Below, one piece after another: positions 7,410 to 15,124 of a stretch of DNA of 64,000 nt. Source of the DNA: Bacillota bacterium (GTDB taxonomy: Bacteria; Bacillota; Clostridia; Acetivibrionales; DTU013); assembly GCA_023411575.1 (NCBI GenBank), contig JAEYOP010000060.1, positions 68,192-132,191 on the forward strand, given 5' to 3'. The notes beneath the pieces were generated by a model. It was not told the origin of the DNA. It was given only the letters and a program-made list of their open reading frames with translations, and ran no database searches. Numbering within the stretch: position 1 is the first letter of the stretch; the number at the start of each line of letters is the position of its first letter. A program made the translations under genes and the position numbers.

Positions 7410-10400
7410 ATGAAGGAAACGGATCAAAGAAGCACGGTCAGGCGCATTTTCGCAGAAAAGAAAAAGGGATATGACGTGGAAGCCCAGGGGCTGTTCCGGG
7501 ATTTGAAGAGCAATCTTGGAATTTCCGGCCTCCGGGACGTCCGGATCATTAACCGGTATGATATAACGGATCTTTCGGAGGAGGAGTATGCCGCATCCCG
7601 CTTTGTCATTTTTTCCGAGCCGCCGGTGGATGAGCTTTATGAGGAAACGATCGAATTTGCGGAAGACGAAAAGGGCTTTGCCGTCGAATACCTTCCGGGC
7701 CAATACGACCAGCGGGCGGATTCCGCATCCCAGTGCATCCAGTTCCTGACCCTGGGCGAAAGGCCGCGGTGCAAGGCGGCCAAGCTCATCGTCCTGAAAG
7801 GGGAGGTTTCGGACGAGGACTTCGGCAAGGTCCGCAAATACTGCATCAACCCGGTGGACAGCCATGAGGCCATGCTGGAAAAGCCGGAGAACCTTGATGT
7901 AGAGCTGGTCTATCCGGAGGAGGTTTCCAGGCTGGAGGGCTTCTGCAAAATGGGAACGGACGAGCTGACCGCGCTGCAGAATGAGCTTGCCATGGCGATG
8001 TCCCCGGAGGATCTGGAGTTCTGCCGACGCTATTTTGCGGAAACGGAGCGCAGGGATCCCACCCTGACCGAAATCCGGCTGATCGACACCTACTGGTCGG
8101 ATCACTGCCGGCACACGACCTTCCTGACGAGAATCGGATCGGTGGAGTTTGAAGACGGGCCTTACAAGGAATTGATGAGCTCGGTATACGGGCAATATGC
8201 CGCATCGCGGAAATATGTTTATGAAAACAGGGAGAAGGACATCTGCCTGATGGACCTGGCGACCATTGCCATGAAGGAATTGAAAAAGCGCGGAAAGCTG
8301 GAGGACCTGGACGCGTCGGACGAGATCAACGCCTGCAGCATCGTGGTAAATGCGAAGGTAAACGGGGCGGAAGAGGAATGGTTGGTCATGTTCAAGAACG
8401 AAACCCATAACCATCCTACGGAAATCGAGCCCTTCGGCGGAGCGGCGACCTGTCTTGGCGGAGCGATCCGGGATCCCCTGTCCGGCAGGTCCTATGTGTA
8501 CCAGGCGATGCGGGTGACGGGCAGCGGCGATCCGCGTACCAAGGTCAAGGACACCCTTCCCGGCAAGCTTCCCCAGAGGAAGATCACCACGGGCGCAGCC
8601 GCGGGATACAGCTCCTACGGAAACCAGATCGGGCTGGCCACCGGCCAGGTAACTGAGATCTACGACGAGGGATATGTAGCGAAGCGGATGGAGATCGGGG
8701 CCGTCATCGGCGCAGCGCCGAAGAGGAACGTGGTGAGAATCCGGCCTGAAGCCGGCGACAGCATCATTTTGCTTGGCGGCAGGACAGGCCGGGACGGCTG
8801 CGGCGGGGCGACGGGTTCCTCAAAGGAGCATGACGAACAGTCGCTGCTGACGTGCGGAGCGGAGGTCCAGAAGGGAAATCCGCCGACGGAAAGGAAGATT
8901 CAGAGGCTGTTTCGGAACTCCGCTGTCAGCCGCATGATAAAGAAGTGCAACGATTTCGGCGCCGGCGGCGTATCGGTGGCAATCGGCGAGCTTGCGGAAG
9001 GACTGGACATAGACCTGGACAGGGTGCCGAAAAAATATGAGGGCCTGGACGGCACGGAGCTTGCCATTTCCGAATCCCAGGAAAGAATGGCCGTCGTCGT
9101 GGCGAAGGAGGACGAGGAGCGGTTTATAGAGGCCGCTGCCGAAGAGAACCTCGAAGCGACTCAGGTCGCGGTGGTTACGGATACCGGCAGGCTCCGGATG
9201 ATCTGGAGGGGAAAGACAATTGTCGATATCTCCAGGGAATTCCTCGATACGAATGGAGTGAAACAAAATACGGATATCCGGGTGAGCTCCCCGGTGAAGG
9301 AATTGAGTCCGCTGGGCGGCAGAAGGGATATCCCGGAAGCAAGCGGTTGCAGGGATTCCGGGAAAGCTTCAGGCGACCCGGCAAATGCGGCAGAGGAACT
9401 TGAAAACAAATGGTATTCAAATATGGAACGTCTGGACGTGTGCAGCCAGAAAGGGCTGGTGGAACGGTTCGACAGCACCATCGGAGCCGGGACGGTCCTG
9501 ATGCCCTTCGGCGGCAAATACCAGCTCAGCCCGGCGGAAGGCATGGCAGCCAAGCTGCCGGTGCTGGAGGGAAATACGGACACCTGCACGCTGATGTCCC
9601 ACGGCTTCAATCCCGTCCTTTCCGCATGGAGCCCGTTCCACGGGTCGGTATACGCCGTTGTGGAGGCAGTTGCGCGAATTGCGGCAATGGGCGGCGATTA
9701 CCGCAAATGCAGGCTCACCCTGCAGGAATACTTCGAGAAGCCCGGAAGGGAGCCGGTCCGCTGGGGCAAGCCCTTCAGCGCGCTGCTTGGCGCCTATTAC
9801 GCCCAAATGAAGCTCGGCATCCCCGCCATCGGCGGAAAGGACAGCATGTCCGGCACCTTCAAGGACCTGAACGTGCCGCCGACGCTGGTTGCCTTTGCGG
9901 TAACGGCTTCCGAAGCCGGGTCGGTTCTCTCGGCGGAATTCAAGAAGGCCGGAAGCACTGTCGTTTTGCTTGAGCTGGACAAAGATGCCGATCTGCTGCC
10001 GGACTTTGAACAATTGGACAGGAACTATAGCAGGGTATATGAGCTTGCTGCGGCAGGAAAGCTTTTATCCGCTCATTCCGTAAGGCAGGGAGGCATAGCG
10101 GAGACGATTAGCAGGATGTGCTTCGGCAACATGCTTGGCATCAATCTTATGAGTTTTGACGATGAAAACGAATATTTCAGGCCGTTATACGGTACTTTGA
10201 TCCTGGAGGCGGAAGCCGGCGAAAATGTGGAGAAGTTGTTTGGCGGCCTTAAATACAGGATCATCGGAAGAACGACCGAGAGCAGGGATATCCGCGTTTT
10301 AGGGGCGGGAGCAGGAGCTGTTGTCGAATTGGACAAGCTTCTGGAAAAATGGCAGCAGCCCCTGGAAAAGATTTTCCCGACCAAATTAGAACAGAAGGAT

Positions 10401-11285
10401 GCGGAGATGGAAACCTTCCGCTATGATCCGAAGGAAAAGACTGGAACGGCTTGCGGCGCAAGAAAGGCGAAAGCTCCGTCCCTTGCGAAGCCCAGGGTTT
10501 TCATCCCCGTATTCCCAGGAACGAACTGCGAGTATGATTCCGCCAGGGCCTTCGAAAATGCGGGCGGCATCGCGGATGTATTTGTGGTAAAGAACCTGAC
10601 GCCTCAAAACATCGTGGAAACCATCCGCGTCATGACGGAAAAGATTTCAAAGAGCCAGATCATCATGTTCCCGGGCGGCTTCAGCGCGGGCGACGAACCC
10701 GAGGGCTCCGGCAAATTCATTGCCACCGCCTTTCGGAATCCCTATATCAGCCAGGCCGTCATGGAGCTTCTGAACAGGAGGGACGGCTTGATCCTGGGCA
10801 TCTGCAACGGCTTCCAGGCCCTGATCAAGCTTGGGCTGGTGCCGTACGGGGAAATCCGGGATATCAAACCCGACAGCCCGACCCTGACCTTCAATTCCAT
10901 CGGACGGCATGTGTCCTGCATGGTGCGGACCAGGATCGCATCGAACAAATCACCCTGGTTCAACAATGTAAACGTCGGCGATCTGCATACGATTGCGGTA
11001 TCCCACGGAGAGGGCAGATTTGTCGCATCTGAAGAGGAGATTAAAGCACTGGCGGAGAACGGCCAGATCGCTACGCAGTATGTGGATGCGGAGGGTTTCG
11101 CGACCTACGACATCCGGTTCAACCCGAACGGCTCCCTGTTTGCGGTGGAGGGGATCACAAGCCCGGATGGAAGGGTATTGGGCAAAATGGGGCATTCGGA
11201 AAGAAAAGGGACGAACGTGTGCGTGAATGTGCCGGGAGAGAAGGACCAGAAGCTGTTCGAAGCCGGCGTAAGGTATTTTGGCTGA
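7410..11285 (+). CDS. purL: Phosphoribosylformylglycinamidine synthase, single-chain
   Basis: Converts FGAR, glutamine and ATP to FGAM in purine synthesis. At 1291 aa it is the fused long form (PurS-like N-terminus, PurL synthase, PurQ glutaminase) rather than the three-subunit PurSQL of Bacillus. Signatures: TYWSDHCRHTTF (about 227), THNHPTEIEPFGGAA (about 331), IGGKDSMSGT (about 808). The glutaminase domain starts near 1025 with FIPVFPGTNCEYDSA, has its nucleophile cysteine in LGICNGFQ (about 1130) and VSHGEGRF later. Two low-complexity linkers (about 630-665 and 1005-1025) join domains; the first looks like a lineage-specific insertion. Start: ATG with AGAGGAATAATT upstream. Monocistronic as far as visible. 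Confidence 0.97.
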   Translation: MKETDQRSTVRRIFAEKKKGYDVEAQGLFRDLKSNLGISGLRDVRIINRYDITDLSEEEYAASRFVIFSEPPVDELYEETIEFAEDEKGFAVEYLPGQYDQRADSASQCIQFLTLGERPRCKAAKLIVLKGEVSDEDFGKVRKYCINPVDSHEAMLEKPENLDVELVYPEEVSRLEGFCKMGTDELTALQNELAMAMSPEDLEFCRRYFAETERRDPTLTEIRLIDTYWSDHCRHTTFLTRIGSVEFEDGPYKELMSSVYGQYAASRKYVYENREKDICLMDLATIAMKELKKRGKLEDLDASDEINACSIVVNAKVNGAEEEWLVMFKNETHNHPTEIEPFGGAATCLGGAIRDPLSGRSYVYQAMRVTGSGDPRTKVKDTLPGKLPQRKITTGAAAGYSSYGNQIGLATGQVTEIYDEGYVAKRMEIGAVIGAAPKRNVVRIRPEAGDSIILLGGRTGRDGCGGATGSSKEHDEQSLLTCGAEVQKGNPPTERKIQRLFRNSAVSRMIKKCNDFGAGGVSVAIGELAEGLDIDLDRVPKKYEGLDGTELAISESQERMAVVVAKEDEERFIEAAAEENLEATQVAVVTDTGRLRMIWRGKTIVDISREFLDTNGVKQNTDIRVSSPVKELSPLGGRRDIPEASGCRDSGKASGDPANAAEELENKWYSNMERLDVCSQKGLVERFDSTIGAGTVLMPFGGKYQLSPAEGMAAKLPVLEGNTDTCTLMSHGFNPVLSAWSPFHGSVYAVVEAVARIAAMGGDYRKCRLTLQEYFEKPGREPVRWGKPFSALLGAYYAQMKLGIPAIGGKDSMSGTFKDLNVPPTLVAFAVTASEAGSVLSAEFKKAGSTVVLLELDKDADLLPDFEQLDRNYSRVYELAAAGKLLSAHSVRQGGIAETISRMCFGNMLGINLMSFDDENEYFRPLYGTLILEAEAGENVEKLFGGLKYRIIGRTTESRDIRVLGAGAGAVVELDKLLEKWQQPLEKIFPTKLEQKDAEMETFRYDPKEKTGTACGARKAKAPSLAKPRVFIPVFPGTNCEYDSARAFENAGGIADVFVVKNLTPQNIVETIRVMTEKISKSQIIMFPGGFSAGDEPEGSGKFIATAFRNPYISQAVMELLNRRDGLILGICNGFQALIKLGLVPYGEIRDIKPDSPTLTFNSIGRHVSCMVRTRIASNKSPWFNNVNVGDLHTIAVSHGEGRFVASEEEIKALAENGQIATQYVDAEGFATYDIRFNPNGSLFAVEGITSPDGRVLGKMGHSERKGTNVCVNVPGEKDQKLFEAGVRYFG

Positions 11286-11305
11286 TTCCCTGAGGCGGCA
11301 CGACG

Positions 11306-11361
11306 ACACCTCCGGGCAGGAACGGGGCAGCAGCCTGTCCCCGTGCCCCGCCCGGAGGTGT
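11306..11361 (+). other. Large GC-rich hairpin downstream of purL
   Basis: A 12-bp perfect outer stem (ACACCTCCGGGC at 11306-11317 with 11350-11361) encloses a second ACGGGG/CCCCGT stem. It has no T-run, so it is not a textbook intrinsic terminator. It may stabilise or end the purL mRNA. Confidence 0.6.
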
Positions 11362-11409
11362 TGCCTTAAGCGGATTTGTAGAATATAACGAGGCGCAAGA
11401 TGTCCCCCA

Positions 11410-11535
11410 CCTCTATGGGTGGTGGGTACCGATTTGCTCTTCAGGCGGCGAGCATATCTCCCGCCGCGTTGAAACACCGCTGATGTAAGAAAATTTTTCT
11501 ACAAAGCGATTATTTTCAGAGAGAAAATTATCGCT
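11410..11535. other. Three further hairpins between purL and rocD
   Basis: A CCCACC/GGTGGG hairpin lies near 11405-11427, a GCGGCGAG/CTC..GCCGC hairpin near 11445-11469, and a 13-bp AT-rich hairpin pairs 11505-11517 with 11523-11535 (one mismatch). No gene is present. The first hairpin resembles the right-end hairpin of IS200/IS605 elements, so this may be a relic of such an insertion. Confidence 0.35.
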
Positions 11536-11561
11536 AACCGAAAAATTTTCTTTGAATAAAG

Positions 11562-11570
11562 TGTTATAAT
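11562..11570 (+). promoter_or_regulatory. Extended -10 promoter of the aminotransferase gene
   Basis: TGTTATAAT lies 50 bp before the chosen start of the aminotransferase. The -35 region is poor. It also shows that the longer TTG-started reading of this gene begins inside the promoter zone and is unlikely. Confidence 0.55.
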
Positions 11571-11619
11571 ATTGTCCTGTGGGATATTTTTCGACGGCAG
11601 TCAGCAGATGGAGGCATTT

Positions 11620-12816
11620 ATGAAGAATATGGGAGATCAGATCAATCAGGTGCAGGAATGGAGCGCCCACAACTACAATCCTCTTCCGATCGTACTGGAA
11701 TACGGCGAGGGTGTCTGGGTGCAGGATGTAGAAGGCAAAAAATATATGGACATGCTTGCGGCCTACTCCTCCCTCAACCAGGGCCACAGGCACCCCAGGA
11801 TCATAAACGCCCTCCTGGAGCAGGCGGGCAGGATCACCATCACCTCAAGGGCGTTTCACAACGATAAAATGGGGGATTTCCTCGAAAAATTGTGCAGGGT
11901 GGCCGGCTTTGAAAAGGCGCTGCCGATGAATACCGGTTCGGAAGCCGTGGAGACGGCTCTGAAGGCGGCGAGGAAATGGGCGTACAAAACCCGCGGCGTG
12001 CCGGAGAATAAAGGCGAGATCCTCGTTTGCGGCAACAATTTCCACGGCCGCACCATCACCATCATCAGCTTCTCCTCCGAGGAGCAGTACCGTTCTGGCT
12101 TCGGACCTTATACCCCAGGCTTCCGGATCATCGAATACGGCAATGCGGACGCCTTGCGGGAAGCAATCACCGAAAACACGATCGCCTTTCTGCTGGAGCC
12201 GATCCAGGGCGAGGGCGGAGTCATTATCCCACCTCAGGGATACCTGGCGGAGGTGCGCAAAATCACGAAGGAGAATAATATCCTTCTGCTGTTTGATGAA
12301 ATCCAGACCGGCTTCGGAAGAACCGGGAAAATGTTTGCCTTTGAACACGAGGACGCGAGGCCCGACATCCTGATGCTGGGCAAGGCCATGGGCGGGGGCG
12401 TTTATCCCGTGTCGGCCGTATTGGCGGACCGGGAAGTAATGGATGTTTTTTCACCGGGGGATCACGGCTCCACCTTCGGCGGGAATCCGCTGGCCGCGGC
12501 GGTTGCCATTGCGGCCCTCGACGTGCTGCTGGACGAAAGGCTTCCCCAACGTTCGAAGGAACTGGGGGAATATTTCGCAGAGGGTCTTCGTAAAATAGAT
12601 TCCAAGGCAGTAAGGGAAATCCGGGCAAAAGGGCTGATGATCGGCGTGGAGATCAAAAGGGAATGGGGCAGGGCCAGGTCCTACTGTGAGAAACTAATGG
12701 AACTGGGCCTGCTGTGCAAGGAAACCCATGAACAGACGATCCGGTTCACGCCGCCGCTGGTCATCACCAGAGAAGAGATCGACTGGGCGCTGGAACGCAT
12801 CGCCAGGGTTCTTTGA
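11620..12816 (+). CDS. rocD: Ornithine--oxo-acid aminotransferase
   Basis: PLP enzyme converting ornithine and 2-oxoglutarate to glutamate semialdehyde and glutamate, linking arginine and proline metabolism. The 398-aa length matches Bacillus RocD (about 400). Class-III aminotransferase signatures: N-terminal EYGEGVWVQDVEGKKYMDML, MNTGSEAVETALKAARKW, FLLEPIQGEGGV, LLFDEIQTGFGRTGK, and the PLP lysine in MLGKAMGGGVYP (about residue 255), then HGSTFGGNPLAAA. Start chosen for GGAGG five nucleotides upstream. It stands alone with its own promoter. Other class-III aminotransferases (acetylornithine, GABA) are less likely given the N-terminal match. Confidence 0.9.
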   Translation: MKNMGDQINQVQEWSAHNYNPLPIVLEYGEGVWVQDVEGKKYMDMLAAYSSLNQGHRHPRIINALLEQAGRITITSRAFHNDKMGDFLEKLCRVAGFEKALPMNTGSEAVETALKAARKWAYKTRGVPENKGEILVCGNNFHGRTITIISFSSEEQYRSGFGPYTPGFRIIEYGNADALREAITENTIAFLLEPIQGEGGVIIPPQGYLAEVRKITKENNILLLFDEIQTGFGRTGKMFAFEHEDARPDILMLGKAMGGGVYPVSAVLADREVMDVFSPGDHGSTFGGNPLAAAVAIAALDVLLDERLPQRSKELGEYFAEGLRKIDSKAVREIRAKGLMIGVEIKREWGRARSYCEKLMELGLLCKETHEQTIRFTPPLVITREEIDWALERIARVL

Positions 12817-12945
12817 GCACAGGCTCGCGAGTATGGAAACGCAGCTTCAAAACAATTGTTTGTTTCGGTATACTTTATTGTGGAATACTATTAATACCAT
12901 TCGGGGGCTCAAGGGCCCCTGTGATTTTGTTCAGGGAGGTTGAGC

Positions 12946-14412
12946 ATGGAACAGAATAAATTGAAAATATTGTTTGTCTCCGCAGAGGCGTCCCCCTTCG
13001 CAAAGACCGGCGGACTGGCCGATGTGGCGGGGTCGCTCCCAAAGGCGCTGGCCGAGCTTGGACACGATGTCCGGGTCGTCATGCCGAAGTACAAATTGAT
13101 CAAGGCGGATTTCGAATATGTAGCCGATTTTCCGGTACAAATCGAAAACCGGACAGAAACCTGCGTGATCCGGAAAACCGAGCTGCCTTACAAGATCAAG
13201 AACCGGAAGAGAAACCTGACCTACTATTTTACGGACAGTTACCGGTATTTTGACCGGGACGGCATCTACGGCCACTTTGACGACGGAGAAAGATTCGTCT
13301 TCTTTTGCAGGGCGGTCCTGCAGATGCTGCCGCTGATCGGCTTCAAGCCGGACATCCTCCATTGCAACGACTGGCATACCGGGCCTCTTTGCCTTTTGTT
13401 AAAGGAAGAGTATGCCTATCTGGATTTTTACAAAACCATTTCCACCGTCTACACGATTCACAATCTGGAATACCAGGGCAATTTCTCAAGCGATGCCATA
13501 AAGCTGCTCAATCACGACTATACGTTTTTCAATGCGGACAAAGCCGAATTTTACGGGATGTTCAGCTTTATGAAAACCGGACTGGTCTATTCGGACGTCA
13601 TCAATACGGTCAGTGCGGTGTATGCCCGCGAGATCCAGACCCCGCAGTACGGGGAAAGGCTGGAGGGCCTGCTGTCCAGGCGTTCGGAGGACCTGTACGG
13701 CATTTTGAACGGAATCAGCTATGAAGAATTCAATCCGGCGACGGACAAGGCCATCGCAAAGAATTTCGACGCGGACACCTTTCAGGACAAAAAGGAAAAC
13801 AAATACGCCCTGCAGAAGGAAATGGGGCTGCCGGTGTCGGATGTGCCCGTGATCGGCCTGATATCCAGGCTTTCCGGCCAAAAGGGCCTGAACCTCATTA
13901 TAGAGGAGATCGACGATATCCTGCGGAAGGACCTCCAGTTCATCCTGCTAGGGGCGGGCGACGACTATTACCAGGACCAGTTCCGGAGGATCGCCGCCCA
14001 ATATCCCGGGAAAATCGCCATCCATATCGGCTTCAACGCCCATCTGGCGCAGCAGATCTATGCCGGCTGCGATATGTTCCTCATGCCGTCCCGGTTCGAA
14101 CCCTGCGGCCTGGGCCAGATCATCAGCCTGCGGTATGGAACGATCCCCATCGTCCGCGCGACGGGCGGGCTTGCGGAAACGATCACCGACTACGACGCGG
14201 ACCCCGAAAACGGCAACGGCTTCTCCTTCGCCAATTTTTCCTCGGAGGAAATGCTCTATGCCATCGAAAGGGCGCTGCGGCTGTATTATGACAAACCCGG
14301 CGAATGGGACAAATTGATTGTAAGAGCGCTGAAAACAGATTTTTCATGGGGCGTATCCGCAAAAAAATATGAGGACCTCTATTTGCATGCGATACGAAAG
14401 AGGAACGGATAA
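12946..14412 (+). CDS. glgA: Glycogen synthase, ADP-glucose type
   Basis: Transfers glucose from ADP-glucose to growing alpha-1,4-glucan. 488 aa, GT5 family. The N-terminal FVSAEASPFAKTGGLADVAGSL holds the KTGGL nucleotide-sugar motif. Further marks are HCNDWHTGPL (about 145), VYTIHNLEYQG, and the C-terminal PSRFEPCGLGQIISLRYG with ATGGLAET (about 385-410). Start: ATG with AGGGAGG six nucleotides upstream, not the TTG two codons earlier. No other glg genes are adjacent. The stop codon overlaps the start of nth by one base, so the two are translationally coupled. A short GGGGC/GCCCC hairpin lies just upstream (about 12903-12919). Confidence 0.96.
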   Translation: MEQNKLKILFVSAEASPFAKTGGLADVAGSLPKALAELGHDVRVVMPKYKLIKADFEYVADFPVQIENRTETCVIRKTELPYKIKNRKRNLTYYFTDSYRYFDRDGIYGHFDDGERFVFFCRAVLQMLPLIGFKPDILHCNDWHTGPLCLLLKEEYAYLDFYKTISTVYTIHNLEYQGNFSSDAIKLLNHDYTFFNADKAEFYGMFSFMKTGLVYSDVINTVSAVYAREIQTPQYGERLEGLLSRRSEDLYGILNGISYEEFNPATDKAIAKNFDADTFQDKKENKYALQKEMGLPVSDVPVIGLISRLSGQKGLNLIIEEIDDILRKDLQFILLGAGDDYYQDQFRRIAAQYPGKIAIHIGFNAHLAQQIYAGCDMFLMPSRFEPCGLGQIISLRYGTIPIVRATGGLAETITDYDADPENGNGFSFANFSSEEMLYAIERALRLYYDKPGEWDKLIVRALKTDFSWGVSAKKYEDLYLHAIRKRNG

Positions 14413-15050
14413 TGACAACAAAACAGAGAGTGTTGAAAATCCTGGAGCAATTCGAAAAAATGTATCCTGAGGCCGACTGTTCCCTGGAATACCGCGATCC
14501 GCTGCAGCTGATGATCGCGACGCAGCTTGCGGCGCAGTGCACGGACGCGCGCGTCAATATTGTTACAAAGGACCTCTACCAGAAGTACAGGACGGTGGAA
14601 GACTTTGCAAACGCCGATCTGAAAGAGCTGGAGCAGGATATCAAATCTACCGGCTTCTATCACAACAAGGCGAAAAACATCATCGGCGCCTGCCAGATGC
14701 TGATCCGCGATTTCGGCGGAAAGGTGCCGTCCAATATGGAGGACCTGCTCAAGCTGCCGGGCGTGGGCAGGAAAACCGCCAATCTCGTGCTGAACGATTG
14801 CTTCGGCGTATCCGGGGTTGTGGTGGATACCCATGCCAAACGGCTGTCCAACCGGATCGGGCTGACGGAAAACCAGGACCCGGAGAAAATCGAATACGAC
14901 CTGATGAAGGTCGTCCCGGTAGAAAGCTGGGGCCGTTTCTGCCACCAGCTGGTTTTTCACGGAAGGGCTGTCTGCAACGCCAGGAAACCCGCCTGTGAAG
15001 AATGCGGCATCCGGGAGTACTGCAAATATGGCCTGAAAAACGGAAGATAA
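14412..15050 (+). CDS. nth: Endonuclease III
   Basis: Base-excision-repair DNA glycosylase and AP lyase for oxidised pyrimidines. 212 aa, the usual length. The helix-hairpin-helix LLKLPGVGRKTANLVLND (about 115-132) contains the catalytic lysine of the family; the catalytic aspartate follows in VVVDTHAKRLSNR (about 137-149). The C-terminal cluster C-x6-C-x2-C-x5-C (CNARKPACEECGIREYC) ligates a 4Fe-4S centre. It overlaps glgA by one base. Confidence 0.97.
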   Translation: MTTKQRVLKILEQFEKMYPEADCSLEYRDPLQLMIATQLAAQCTDARVNIVTKDLYQKYRTVEDFANADLKELEQDIKSTGFYHNKAKNIIGACQMLIRDFGGKVPSNMEDLLKLPGVGRKTANLVLNDCFGVSGVVVDTHAKRLSNRIGLTENQDPEKIEYDLMKVVPVESWGRFCHQLVFHGRAVCNARKPACEECGIREYCKYGLKNGR

Positions 15051-15061
15051 GAAGGAATTGC

Positions 15062-15083
15062 GTATTTATTGTCGAATAAATAC
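15062..15083. other. Perfect 9-bp palindrome in the leader of the FtsA-like gene
   Basis: GTATTTATT (15062-15070), loop GTCG, AATAAATAC (15075-15083). It lies between nth and the FtsA-like gene. There is no T-run, so it may be an operator or mRNA hairpin rather than a terminator. Confidence 0.5.
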
Positions 15084-15124
15084 TATTTGGATTATTTTCT
15101 TAAATGCAGGGGAGCTGTGAGCGT

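Noticed and set aside
7290..8414. A 374-codon minus-strand open frame
   Set aside because: Overlaps the purL promoter and 5' end in antisense; no domain.
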